From Neogemmobacter tilapiae (lineage in GTDB: Bacteria > Pseudomonadota > Alphaproteobacteria > Rhodobacterales > Rhodobacteraceae), in NCBI RefSeq assembly GCF_014652215.1, contig NZ_BMYJ01000002.1, positions 340,074 to 401,339 on the forward strand: a DNA stretch of 61,266 bases, read 5' to 3'. The notes below the pieces were generated by a model. It saw nothing but the letters and a program-made list of their open reading frames with translations. It did no database searches and had not been told where the DNA came from. The stretch's first letter is position 1. The number at the start of each line of letters is the position of its first letter. The position numbers were made by a program, and so were the translations under genes. Below, one piece after another: positions 1-7,500 of this stretch.

Positions 1-498
1 CCCCGCCGAACGCGAGCCCGGCAGCTTGCGCCACAGCACCGGCGACAGATTGAAGCCGACAAGATAATCCAGCGCGCGGCGGGCCAGATAAGCCTCGACC
101 AGTGGGCCATCCACCTGACGCGGGTTTTTCATCGCCTCGGTGACAGCCGCCTTGGTGATCGCGTTGAAGGTCACGCGTTCGACCTTTTTGCCCTTCTTCA
201 GGCTTGAGGCCAGCGCCTCTTGCAGGTGCCAGGAAATCGCCTCGCCTTCGCGGTCAGGGTCGGTCGCCAGAATCAGGTGGTCATCGGTTTTCAAGGCGTC
301 GGCGATGGCCTTCACATGCTTGCGACTTTCGGCCGCAACTTCCCAAAGCATGGAAAATCCGTCTTCGGTGTTGACCGAACCATCCTTGGGCGGCAGGTCA
401 CGGACATGGCCGTAAGACGCCAGAACGGTGTAATCCGAACCCAGATATTTGTTGATTGTCTTAGCCTTGGCGGGCGATTCAACCACTACGACAGCCAT
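1..498 (-). CDS. topA: DNA topoisomerase I, N-terminal part (cut by left edge)
   Basis: Type IA topoisomerase that relaxes negatively supercoiled DNA. The 166 visible residues start MAVVVVESPAKAKTINKYLG, the Toprim-domain opening of TopA, and include ATDPDREGEAISWHL, the acidic Toprim motif that binds Mg2+. The start is the ATG at 498. The reading frame stays open to base 1, so the catalytic tyrosine domain and the C-terminal zinc or basic region lie outside the window. It sits directly downstream of dprA on the same strand, a common order in Rhodobacteraceae. Identity is clear; only the missing part is unknown. Confidence 0.96.
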   Translation of the reverse strand, partial: MAVVVVESPAKAKTINKYLGSDYTVLASYGHVRDLPPKDGSVNTEDGFSMLWEVAAESRKHVKAIADALKTDDHLILATDPDREGEAISWHLQEALASSLKKGKKVERVTFNAITKAAVTEAMKNPRQVDGPLVEAYLARRALDYLVGFNLSPVLWRKLPGSRSAG

Positions 499-612
499 GA
501 ATCCCTCATCCTTCAAGACCCTACAGAACGCCGGGCAACATGTGGGCGGGGGGCGATCTTGTCAAGGAACCGCCTGCTATAGGGTTTTGCGCGCTGATTT
601 TGCCGCGAAAGA

Positions 613-1710
613 TCAGGCAATCCGCGCCAGCAGACCACCCGGCTGGCGTTGCACCCGGCCCTCAAGTTCAAGGTTCAGCAGTTCCGGGGCGAGCGTTGCG
701 GGGGGCAAGCCGATGTCACGGATCAACTGATCCTCGGCCAGGGGGCTGGGGCCCAGCCGGTCCAGAATTTGCTGGTGCAACTGGCTGATGTTGGTTGGGC
801 GGGGCGTGGGTGCGGGTGGTGGTGGCGCCGGTTCCATCCGCCGCACGGGAGCAGCGATGTTGGTGGGGGCTAGTGCTGCCAGCACATCTTCGGCCCCGCG
901 CACCAGAATGGCCCCGTCGCGGATCAGCGCATTGCAGCCGCCCGCGCGCCCGTCAAAGGGATGGCCGGGCACGGCCATCACCTCGCGCCCCTGTTCCAAG
1001 GCGAGTTTCGCGGTGATCAGACTGCCCGATTGGCTGGCCGCCTCGACCACCACCACGGCGCGCGACAGCCCGGATACGATGCGGTTGCGAAGGGGGAAAT
1101 GCCGCGCTTGCGGTTCGGTGCCGGGCGGCTGTTCGCTGATCAGGCAGCCTTTCTCGGCCAGTTTCTTCGCCAGATCGGTATTTTCTGCGGGATAAATCAC
1201 GTCGATGCCGCCTGCCAGCACGGCCACAGTGCCGCTGTCCAGCGCTGCCTCATGCGCCACTGTGTCGATGCCCCGCGCCAGACCCGAGACGATGGCATGG
1301 GTCTGACCCAGCGTTTCCGCCAAACGCCGCGCCATGCGAATGCCCAAGGACGAGGCATTCCGCGCGCCGACCAGCGCCAGCATCGGTCGCGCCAGCAAAT
1401 CCTGCCGCCCTTTGACCCATAAAATCGGGGGCGCATCAGACAGTTCGGCCAGTGCGGGGGGATAGTCCGCTGTGCCGTGACAGACGAGCCGCGCCCCCGC
1501 GCGACGGCCTGCGGCCATTTCCGTCAAGACAACGCCTTCGGGACAGCATTCATAGTCTTTGACGCCGGCCGCCTTCGCCACATCGGGCAAGGCGGCAAGG
1601 GCGGCTGCGGCGCTGCCATATTCCGCCAGCAGCCGATGCCAAGTCACAGGCCCGACCCGGCGCGAACGGATAAGACGCAGTTTGTCGATCATGTCTTGGT
1701 CGCGGGCCAT
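613..1710 (-). CDS. dprA: DNA-processing protein DprA
   Basis: Loads RecA onto incoming single-stranded DNA in natural transformation. The 365-residue protein has an N-terminal helix-hairpin-helix-like region (IDKLRLIRSRRVGPVTWHRL), then the extended Rossmann DprA core with GARNASSLG and SGLARGIDTVAHEAAL, then a C-terminal winged-helix-like segment. The start at 1710 (MARDQDMIDKL) is preferred over one four codons upstream because GGAG lies at suitable spacing before it. It precedes topA by 114 bp on the same strand. The length is typical of alphaproteobacterial DprA, which carry the extra C-terminal domain. Confidence 0.95.
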   Translation of the reverse strand: MARDQDMIDKLRLIRSRRVGPVTWHRLLAEYGSAAAALAALPDVAKAAGVKDYECCPEGVVLTEMAAGRRAGARLVCHGTADYPPALAELSDAPPILWVKGRQDLLARPMLALVGARNASSLGIRMARRLAETLGQTHAIVSGLARGIDTVAHEAALDSGTVAVLAGGIDVIYPAENTDLAKKLAEKGCLISEQPPGTEPQARHFPLRNRIVSGLSRAVVVVEAASQSGSLITAKLALEQGREVMAVPGHPFDGRAGGCNALIRDGAILVRGAEDVLAALAPTNIAAPVRRMEPAPPPPAPTPRPTNISQLHQQILDRLGPSPLAEDQLIRDIGLPPATLAPELLNLELEGRVQRQPGGLLARIA

Positions 1711-1787
1711 AGGAATCTCCACTTTCCCTTGTCATCGCGCGAATTGGTTAAGCTTGGGTGAATCGACTCGTTGATCCGCCGCGCGGA

Positions 1788-1799
1788 ATTTGATCAAAT
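1788..1799. promoter_or_regulatory. 12-bp palindrome upstream of gabT
   Basis: ATTTGATCAAAT is a perfect palindrome ending 27 bp before the gabT start, in the short divergent region shared with dprA. Position and symmetry fit an operator for the aminotransferase gene. The regulator cannot be named from the sequence. Confidence 0.35.
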
Positions 1800-1826
1800 G
1801 CCGCCAAACCAACAGGAGAGACGACC

Positions 1827-3101
1827 ATGCTGAACGCCGAAATCGCCCTGCGCCGGGATGATGCCATTTCCCGTGGCGTGGGCATGATGACGCAGATCTA
1901 TGCCGACCGGGCGCTGAATGCCGAGGTTTGGGATGTGGAGGGCAACCGCTATATCGACTTTGCGGCGGGGATTGCGGTGGTGAACACGGGGCATTGCCAT
2001 CCCAAGGTGATGGCGGCGGTGGCGCATCAGATGACCAAGTTCACCCATACCTGCCATCAGGTGCTGCCCTATGAGCCCTATATCCGGCTGGCCGAGCGGC
2101 TGAATGTAGCGGTGCCGGGGGATTTCCCGAAGAAGACCGTCTTTGTGACGACGGGGGCCGAGGCTTGTGAGAATGCGGTGAAAATCGCCCGGATCGCGAC
2201 GGGGCGGTCGGGGGTGATTGCTTTTGGCGGCGGGTTCCATGGCCGCACCTTTATGGGCATGTCGCTGACGGGGAAGGTGGAGCCTTACAAGAAAGGCTTT
2301 GGCCAGATGATGCCCGATGTCTGGCACGTGCCTTTCCCGATGGGGCCGCAGGGGATTTCGACCGAGGATTCGCTGGCGGGCATCAACAAGCTGTTCAAGG
2401 CGGACCTTGATCCGGGTCGGGTCGCGGCCATCATCTTTGAACCGGTGCAGGGGGAGGGCGGGTTCAACCCGGCCCCGGCGGACCTTGTCCGCGCGATCCG
2501 CAAGCTTTGTGATGAGCATGGGATCGTGATGATTGCCGACGAGGTTCAGACCGGCTTTGCCCGCACCGGGAACCTGTTCGCCATGCATGGCTATGATGTG
2601 GCCCCGGATCTGACCACCATGGCGAAGGGGTTGGCGGGGGGGCTGCCGCTGGCGGCGGTTACGGGGAAGGCGAGCCTGATGGACGCGGCCCATCCCGGCG
2701 GTTTGGGCGGCACCTATGGCGGCAATCCGTTGGGAATTGCAGCGGCCCATGCGGTGATGGATGTGATCGAGGAGGAAAACCTGTGCGCCCGGGCCAATGA
2801 ACTGGGCTCGCGGTTGAAACAGAAGCTGGAGGAAATCCGGTCCACCACCCCCGAAATTTCCGACATCCGCGGCCCCGGTTTCATGGTCGCCGTGGAATTT
2901 GCAAAGCCGGGGTCGGGCGAGCCGGATGCGGGCTTTACCGGCCGGGTTCGGACCGAGGCTTTGAAACGGGGGCTGATTTTGCTAACCTGTGGGGTCTATG
3001 GAAACGTCGTCCGATTCCTCGCCCCGATCACGATTCCGGAGGCGCATTTTACGGAAGCCTTGGGGATTTTGGAGGAGTCGGTCAAGGCCGCGCGGCTGTA
3101 G
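1827..3101 (+). CDS. gabT: 4-aminobutyrate aminotransferase
   Basis: Class III PLP-dependent aminotransferase that moves the amino group of GABA (or a related omega-amino acid) to 2-oxoglutarate, giving succinate semialdehyde and glutamate. The 424-residue protein shows IIFEPVQGEGGF, the cofactor-binding IADEVQTGFARTG, and TTMAKGLAGGLPLAA with the lysine that forms the Schiff base. CAGGAGAGACGACC before the ATG gives a good ribosome site. No gabD lies next to it, so the succinate semialdehyde dehydrogenase must be elsewhere. A closely related omega-amino acid transaminase cannot be excluded. A terminator hairpin follows. Confidence 0.9.
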   Translation: MLNAEIALRRDDAISRGVGMMTQIYADRALNAEVWDVEGNRYIDFAAGIAVVNTGHCHPKVMAAVAHQMTKFTHTCHQVLPYEPYIRLAERLNVAVPGDFPKKTVFVTTGAEACENAVKIARIATGRSGVIAFGGGFHGRTFMGMSLTGKVEPYKKGFGQMMPDVWHVPFPMGPQGISTEDSLAGINKLFKADLDPGRVAAIIFEPVQGEGGFNPAPADLVRAIRKLCDEHGIVMIADEVQTGFARTGNLFAMHGYDVAPDLTTMAKGLAGGLPLAAVTGKASLMDAAHPGGLGGTYGGNPLGIAAAHAVMDVIEEENLCARANELGSRLKQKLEEIRSTTPEISDIRGPGFMVAVEFAKPGSGEPDAGFTGRVRTEALKRGLILLTCGVYGNVVRFLAPITIPEAHFTEALGILEESVKAARL

Positions 3102-3117
3102 TTTTCACGCGTGAAAA
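3102..3117. promoter_or_regulatory. 16-bp perfect palindrome just after gabT
   Basis: TTTTCACGCGTGAAAA begins on the base after the gabT stop codon and is fully self-complementary. It lacks a loop, so a protein-binding site is more likely than an RNA hairpin. Its first half resembles the spacer (TTTTCGCGCGTGAT) inside the REP pairs downstream. Confidence 0.35.
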
Positions 3118-3139
3118 GTCGCGTAAGGCGTTGAAAGGG

Positions 3140-3168
3140 AAGGGTAAACGTTTTGGCGTTTACCCTTT
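3140..3168 (+). terminator. Intrinsic terminator after gabT
   Basis: An 11-bp perfect stem, AAGGGTAAACG with CGTTTACCCTT, closes a 6-nt loop (TTTTGG) and is followed by a short T stretch. It lies 39 nt after the gabT stop. There is no long U-run, so efficiency is uncertain. Confidence 0.65.
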
Positions 3169-3207
3169 GGTAAGGGTGATTGGGGGGTGTCGAATGGGGG
3201 CCTTTTG

Positions 3208-3272
3208 GTAGGGTGCGCATTCATGGCGCACCTTTTTGCGGCGTGATGGTGCGCCATGAATGCGCACCCTAC
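3208..3272. repeat. REP pair 1 (inverted, BIME-like), upstream of RAYT
   Basis: Two perfect 25-nt inverted copies (3208-3232 and 3248-3272) are separated by 15 nt. Each copy reads, on its own strand, GTAG followed by the hairpin GGTGCGC-ATTCATG-GCGCACC. The GTAG head plus imperfect hairpin is the form recognised by REP-associated tyrosine transposases. The pair ends 36 nt before the RAYT start codon. Confidence 0.85.
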
Positions 3273-3308
3273 AACGCTTTCTTAACCATCACCTGTCACT
3301 CATGCCCG

Positions 3309-3770
3309 ATGTCGGAATATCTTCGCCCGCGCCAAAAGGGTGCTTCGATCTTTTTCACGGTGAACCTTGCGCAACGCGGGTCTTCGTTGCTGGTTGATCA
3401 TGTCCAAGCCTTACGCGAAGCGGTGCGCCAGACCCGTCACGAACGTCCCTTTGCCATCGTGGCTTGGGTCGTTTTGCCCGACCATCTGCATTCCGTCTGG
3501 ACCCTGCCCGAGGGCGACACCGATTATTCCACCCGCTGGGCGGTGATCAAGGCGCGGTTCTCCCGCGCCATGCCGCAAACAGCGCAACGCGCCAGCCATG
3601 TGGCGCGGCGGGAACATGGGTTGTGGCAACGGCGGTTTTGGGAGCATCACATCCGCGACGAAAGTGACCTTGCGGCGCACATCGGATATTGTTGGCATAA
3701 TCCCGTCAAACACGGTTTGGTTGATCATCCGAAGGATTGGGTTTATTCGAGTTATCACAGAGATGCGTAG
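3309..3770 (+). CDS. REP-associated tyrosine transposase (RAYT, Y1_Tnp family)
   Basis: Single-domain Y1 transposase of 153 residues that in characterised relatives nicks and joins single-stranded REP hairpins. The HUH motif is VVLPDHLHSVW (His59 and His61). The likely nucleophile is Tyr127 in HIGYCWHNPVKHGLV, followed by the family's closing WVYSSYHRD. The frame is open further upstream, but that part reads through the REP pair, so the ATG at 3309 (MSEYLRPRQ) is preferred. Inverted REP pairs flank it on both sides. Its stop codon TAG is the TAG of the GTAG head of REP pair 2. All catalytic residues are present, so it looks intact. Confidence 0.9.
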   Translation: MSEYLRPRQKGASIFFTVNLAQRGSSLLVDHVQALREAVRQTRHERPFAIVAWVVLPDHLHSVWTLPEGDTDYSTRWAVIKARFSRAMPQTAQRASHVARREHGLWQRRFWEHHIRDESDLAAHIGYCWHNPVKHGLVDHPKDWVYSSYHRDA

Positions 3771-3830
3771 GTTGCGCCTTCATGGCGCACCTTTTCGCGC
3801 GTGATGGTGCGCCATGAATGCGCACCCTAA
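3767..3830. repeat. REP pair 2 (inverted), overlapping the RAYT stop codon
   Basis: The left arm 3767-3791 has the GTAG head, with a changed stem (GTTGCGC-CTTCATG-GCGCACC). The right arm 3806-3830 ends CACCCTAA. The 14-nt spacer is TTTTCGCGCGTGAT. The RAYT stop (3768-3770) lies within the GTAG head, so gene and repeat are physically fused. Confidence 0.85.
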
Positions 3831-3884
3831 GGGGGTTGGTTTGCAGCATTTTAACCGAGGAACATTTTGTTTTGAAATGAAGGC

Positions 3885-4187
3885 ATGAAAATGGCGCTTG
3901 TTTGGGTGGATTTCAATCGAAGCCTTGGGGCCGGGGTCTTTGCATTTTCAAAGCGGGACGAAGCTCAAGATATTGATGGACGTATTGTTCCTATCCATGC
4001 GGGTTTGCGTGTTGTCGCGTTTGATCACGATATTTTGGAGGACGGATCGAAAGGATTGATGGTTGTTCCGGCAGTTGTCTGTTTTAATTCCGAAAAAGAG
4101 GGGCCTTTCACAGCTTACAAATGGTGCGTTCAAACGACGGGCGATTATCGGTGGGTGACATTTCAAGAGGCGTGTCAAATCGTATAG
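3885..4187 (+). CDS. Hypothetical small protein between REP pairs
   Basis: A 100-residue product that I do not recognise. It is soluble-looking, with no signal peptide or membrane segment, and rich in aromatic residues (ALVWVDFN, YKWCVQTTGDYRWVTF). AAGG stands 1 nt before the ATG at 3885; a second in-frame ATG at 3891 has better spacing. Its base composition is clearly lower in GC than its neighbours, with many A/T-ending codons, suggesting a different origin. It lies between REP pairs 2 and 3, which share an identical spacer, so it could be a passenger of repeat duplication. It may not be expressed. Confidence 0.5.
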   Translation: MKMALVWVDFNRSLGAGVFAFSKRDEAQDIDGRIVPIHAGLRVVAFDHDILEDGSKGLMVVPAVVCFNSEKEGPFTAYKWCVQTTGDYRWVTFQEACQIV

Positions 4188-4193
4188 AAATCC

Positions 4194-4257
4194 GTAGGTT
4201 GCGCCTTCAGGGCGCACCTTTTCGCGCGTGATGGTGCGCCATGAATGCGCACCTTAC
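4194..4257. repeat. REP pair 3 (inverted)
   Basis: Near copy of REP pair 2. The spacer TTTTCGCGCGTGAT is identical, the left arm differs by one base (CAGG for CATG), and the right arm ends CACCTTAC. It starts 6 nt after the stop of the preceding small gene. Confidence 0.85.
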
Positions 4258-4286
4258 GGCGAATATCCATTTGAGGTGATCGGCCG

Positions 4287-4330
4287 CAGGGGGTGTTGCC
4301 CCCCACCCCCCTTGCCCCCACCCCCCACTC
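4287..4330. repeat. C-rich intergenic tract with G5/C6 hairpin
   Basis: A GGGGG-TGTTG-CCCCCC hairpin is followed by runs of C broken by single A or TTG. A related hairpin, GGGGGGC-TGCCC-GCCCCCC, occurs near 50.5 kb. It reads as a degenerate intergenic repeat, not coding sequence. Confidence 0.45.
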
Positions 4331-4372
4331 GGCCCTATCCAAGCCCATCCCAACCAACCCCCGAGTCCCATC

Positions 4373-4723
4373 ATGAACCTGCCTGTTCCCGTCCTGACCA
4401 TCGGCCTGTTGCTGATGTCGAACATCTTTATGACCTTTGCCTGGTATGGGCATCTGAAGTTCAAGACGGCGCCCTTGCTGACCGTCATTCTGGTCTCTTG
4501 GGGGATCGCGTTTTTTGAATATGTCTTGCAGGTGCCGGCCAACCGGATTGGGCATGGGCATTTCAACGCGGCGCAGTTGAAGACCATTCAAGAGGTTTTG
4601 ACGCTGTCGGTGTTTGCCGTGTTCTCGGTCTGGTATCTGAAGGAGCCGCTGGGCTGGAACCATCTGCTGGGGTTCAGTTTCATCGCGCTGGGCGCGTTTT
4701 TCATCTTTCACAAATGGGCCTGA
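4373..4723 (+). CDS. DMT-superfamily small membrane protein (DUF486)
   Basis: A 116-residue integral membrane protein with four predicted helices (from about residues 5, 31, 66 and 95), matching the DUF486 family. GHGHFNAAQLKTIQEV in the central loop and the C-terminal FSFIALGAFFIFHKW are typical of it. The family's function is unproven; it is related to small drug/metabolite transporters. The ribosome site is weak. The next gene, an exporter, starts 72 bp downstream on the same strand, so co-transcription is possible. Confidence 0.85.
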   Translation: MNLPVPVLTIGLLLMSNIFMTFAWYGHLKFKTAPLLTVILVSWGIAFFEYVLQVPANRIGHGHFNAAQLKTIQEVLTLSVFAVFSVWYLKEPLGWNHLLGFSFIALGAFFIFHKWA

Positions 4724-4795
4724 ACCCACAGAGACGCTGAATTTCTGTGCATTCGGGCCGTTTACAGGGGCGGCGCGGGGGCCTAGCCAAGGGGC

Positions 4796-6004
4796 ATGCG
4801 CCAGACCCGTTTCCTTGACCGGACCAGCCCGCCCCATATCGCCACCCTGATCCTGATTTGCGGGTTGGGGGCGCTGTCGTTGAACATCTATTCCCCCTCT
4901 TTGCCGTCGATGGCCAAGCATTTTGGGGTGGATTACGCGCTGATGCAGCTGACGGTGTCGCTGTATCTGGCGATGACGGCGGTGATCCAGATTGTGATCG
5001 GCCCGATTTCTGACCGGTTTGGCCGGCGGCCGGTGCTGTTGGCGGCGGTGGTGATCTTCACGGTGGCAACCTTGGTGGCCCTGTTTGCGCCGAACTATGA
5101 AACCTTTGTGGTGGCGCGGATGGTGCAGTCGGTGATCGCCTCGGCCTTTGCGCTGTCGCGGGCGGTGGTGCGGGATGTGGTGCCAGCGGATCAGGCGGCC
5201 AGCTGGATTGGCTATGTGACGATGGGGATGTCGCTGGTGCCGATGGTGGGGCCGGCGGTGGGGGGGATGCTGGACAAGGCCTTTGGCTGGCAATCGACCT
5301 TCTGGTTGCTGGCGGGGGGCGGTGTGGTGCTGTTCGCACTGCTTTGGCAGGATCTGGGCGAGACAGCCCCCAAGGGCAACGGGCGGTTCATTGATCAGGT
5401 TCGGGCCTGGCCGTCGCTGCTGAAATCGCAACGGTTCTGGGGCTATTGTCTGGCGGCGGCCTTTGCCTCGGGCGCGTTTTTCGCCTTTCTGGGGGGGGCA
5501 CCCTATGTGGGGTCGACGCTGTATGGGATGGATGCGGCGACTTTGGGGGCTTATTTCGCGGCACCGTCGATTGGCTATATGGCGGGGAATTACTTTTCGG
5601 GGCGGTATTCGGTGCGGCTGGGGCTGAACCGGATGGTGATGCTGGGGGCCTTGGTGGGGACGGCGGGGATGGCGGCGATGGTGCTGCTGGATCTGGCGGG
5701 GCAGATGGGGGCGGTGGCGTTCTTTGGGCTGATGATTCCGGTGGGACTGGGGAACGGGATTTTGCTGCCGAGTGCGAATGCGGGGATGCTGTCGGTGCGG
5801 CCGGAATTGGCGGGGTCGGCGGCGGGGCTGGGCGGGGCGATCACGATTGCCGGGGGGGCGGCTTTGGCGGCCTTGGCGGGTTGGTTGCTGGAGGGGGGCA
5901 GTGCGACACCGCTGGTCTGGGTGATGTTTGGGACATCGGTTCTGGGGGTGGCGTCGGCGCAATGGGTGATCGTGCGGGCGCGGGCGGTGATGCGGGCGGG
6001 GTGA
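4796..6004 (+). CDS. MFS multidrug exporter, Bcr/CflA type
   Basis: A 402-residue major facilitator with 12 predicted transmembrane helices. The loop after helix 2, GPISDRFGRRPVLLAA, is the MFS signature A. LSLNIYSPSLPSMAKHFGV near the N-terminus matches the Bcr/CflA drug-resistance subfamily, which exports bicyclomycin, chloramphenicol or sulfonamides by proton antiport. The real substrate is unknown. It ends 59 bp before the PccR-type regulator and shares its strand. Confidence 0.88.
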   Translation: MRQTRFLDRTSPPHIATLILICGLGALSLNIYSPSLPSMAKHFGVDYALMQLTVSLYLAMTAVIQIVIGPISDRFGRRPVLLAAVVIFTVATLVALFAPNYETFVVARMVQSVIASAFALSRAVVRDVVPADQAASWIGYVTMGMSLVPMVGPAVGGMLDKAFGWQSTFWLLAGGGVVLFALLWQDLGETAPKGNGRFIDQVRAWPSLLKSQRFWGYCLAAAFASGAFFAFLGGAPYVGSTLYGMDAATLGAYFAAPSIGYMAGNYFSGRYSVRLGLNRMVMLGALVGTAGMAAMVLLDLAGQMGAVAFFGLMIPVGLGNGILLPSANAGMLSVRPELAGSAAGLGGAITIAGGAALAALAGWLLEGGSATPLVWVMFGTSVLGVASAQWVIVRARAVMRAG

Positions 6005-6024
6005 CGCTTTGGTTGACGGCTGAC

Positions 6025-6052
6025 TTTGCAAAGGCGTAGCGTGATTTGCAAA
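6025..6052. promoter_or_regulatory. Two TTTGCAAA boxes before the PccR-type regulator
   Basis: TTTGCAAA occurs at 6025-6032 and 6045-6052, 20 bp apart centre to centre, ending 11 bp before the regulator's ATG. TTTGCAAA is the half-site reported for the short-chain acyl-CoA regulator PccR of Rhodobacter sphaeroides. The position suggests that the regulator controls itself. Confidence 0.6.
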
Positions 6053-6063
6053 GGGGCGGGGCG

Positions 6064-7428
6064 ATGCATCAAAAGCTGTATGCGGGGGTAAAGCTGCGAG
6101 AGTTGCGGGGCCGGCTGGGGCTGTCGCAGGCGGGCTTTGCGGCCAAGCTGGGGGTGTCGCCGCCCTATCTGAACCAGATGGAGCAGAACAATCGGCCGGT
6201 GTCGACGGGGGTGGTTCTGGCGCTGGCGCGAGAGTTCGGCTTTGACGTGGGTGAGCTGAGCCAGGGGGATGCCGAGCGGGTGGTGAGCGACCTGCGGGAG
6301 GTGCTGGCGGATCCGGTCTTTGTGGGGGTGGCGCCGGGTCTGGCGGATATGCGGCTGGCGGCGAGCAATGCGCCGGCGCTGGCGCGGGCGTTCCTGGATC
6401 TGCACCGGGCCTATCGGCAGGGGCAGGATCGGCTGGCGGGGCTGGATGCGGCGCTGGGGCAAGAGGTGCGGGGACTGTCGCCTTGGGATGAGGTGCGGGA
6501 TTTCTTTCACTATCGGGACAATTACCTGGATGCGATTGACCGGGCGGGCGAGGCCTTTGCGCTGGGGGGGGAAGGGGCGGAGGCGGCCCTGGCGCGGATG
6601 GGTGTGCGGCTGGCGTTGGGGGGGGAGGATCTGCGGCGGTATGAGGCGGGGTCGCGGCGGCTGACGCTGTCGGGGCGGGCGAGCGGGGCGACGCGGCGGT
6701 TTCAGGTGCTGCATCAGCTGGGGTTGTTGACGCAAGGGTCGCTGATCGAGGCGGCGCTGGACGCGGCGGGGTTTCAGGCGGAAGGGGCGCGGGCGATCGC
6801 AAAAGTGGGGCTGGCGAACTATTTTGCGGGGGCGGCGTTGATGCCCTATGGGGCGTTTCTGGCGGCGGCGCGGGAGGAACGGCACGATCTGGAGCGGTTG
6901 GCGGATCGGTTCGGGGCGTCGCTGGAGCAGGTGGCGCATCGGTTGTCGACGCTGCAAAGGCCGGGGGCGAAGGGGATTCCGTTCTTTTTCGTGCGGGTGG
7001 ACCGGGCGGGGACGATCACGAAGCGGCATTCGGCGACAAAGCTGCAATTCGCGCGGTTCGGGGGGGCTTGTCCCTTGTGGAACGTGCATGCGGCGTTTGA
7101 GACGCCGGGGCGTTTCCTGCGACAATTGGCAGAAACGCCGGATGGGTTGCGGTATTTCTGTCTGGCGCGGGATGTGACGAAATCGGGGGGCAGTTTCCAC
7201 GCGCCGATGCGGCGCTATGCGATCGGCCTGGGCTGCGAGATCGGCCATGCGGGCGATCTGGTCTATGCCGATGGGATGGATCTAAAGGGCGGGTTTGATC
7301 CGATTGGCATTTCCTGCCGGATCTGCGAACGACCGCACTGTCCGCAAAGGTCGGTGCCGCCCTTGGCGCATGGGCTGCGGATCGACCCGGACCGGCGCGG
7401 GATCCTGCCCTATGAGATTGGCGAATGA
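6064..7428 (+). CDS. pccR: Short-chain acyl-CoA regulator of the ScfR family (PccR-like)
   Basis: A 454-residue XRE-family regulator. An N-terminal helix-turn-helix (about residues 12-58: RGRLGLSQAGFAAKLGV, PPYLNQMEQNNRPVS) is followed by an IrrE/ImmA-like central part and a C-terminal DUF2083-type sensor domain. The cysteine cluster CRICERPHCPQR (residues 418-429) is characteristic of ScfR proteins such as PccR, RamB and MccR, which sense short-chain acyl-CoAs. The ATG at 6064 is used; an upstream start six codons earlier would overlap the second TTTGCAAA box. Matching boxes upstream of pccB at 14.5 kb point to propionyl-CoA carboxylase as its target. The symbol is by analogy; an AceR/MccR-type paralogue is possible. 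Confidence 0.8.
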   Translation: MHQKLYAGVKLRELRGRLGLSQAGFAAKLGVSPPYLNQMEQNNRPVSTGVVLALAREFGFDVGELSQGDAERVVSDLREVLADPVFVGVAPGLADMRLAASNAPALARAFLDLHRAYRQGQDRLAGLDAALGQEVRGLSPWDEVRDFFHYRDNYLDAIDRAGEAFALGGEGAEAALARMGVRLALGGEDLRRYEAGSRRLTLSGRASGATRRFQVLHQLGLLTQGSLIEAALDAAGFQAEGARAIAKVGLANYFAGAALMPYGAFLAAAREERHDLERLADRFGASLEQVAHRLSTLQRPGAKGIPFFFVRVDRAGTITKRHSATKLQFARFGGACPLWNVHAAFETPGRFLRQLAETPDGLRYFCLARDVTKSGGSFHAPMRRYAIGLGCEIGHAGDLVYADGMDLKGGFDPIGISCRICERPHCPQRSVPPLAHGLRIDPDRRGILPYEIGE

Positions 7429-7461
7429 AGGGGTGATCAAGGGCCGGCCCCACGAAGCGGT

Positions 7462-7489
7462 GGCCTGCGCGCGCAGAGGGGCGCAGGCC
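7462..7489. terminator. Hairpin between convergent regulator and ydcH genes
   Basis: GGCCTGCGC (7462-7470) pairs with GCGCAGGCC (7481-7489) around a 10-nt loop, in the gap between two convergent genes. No T-run follows on either strand, so termination is only inferred. Confidence 0.4.
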
Positions 7490-7500
7490 GGGCCGAAGGG

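Noticed and set aside
4175-6802. Very long minus-strand reading frame (875 codons) opposite DUF486, exporter and regulator genes
   Set aside because: Proline/arginine-rich low-complexity translation lying over three well-supported plus-strand genes; an effect of high GC.
5590-7248. 552-codon minus-strand frame
   Set aside because: Mirror of the exporter and the PccR-type regulator; Arg/Pro/Gln-rich, no domain.
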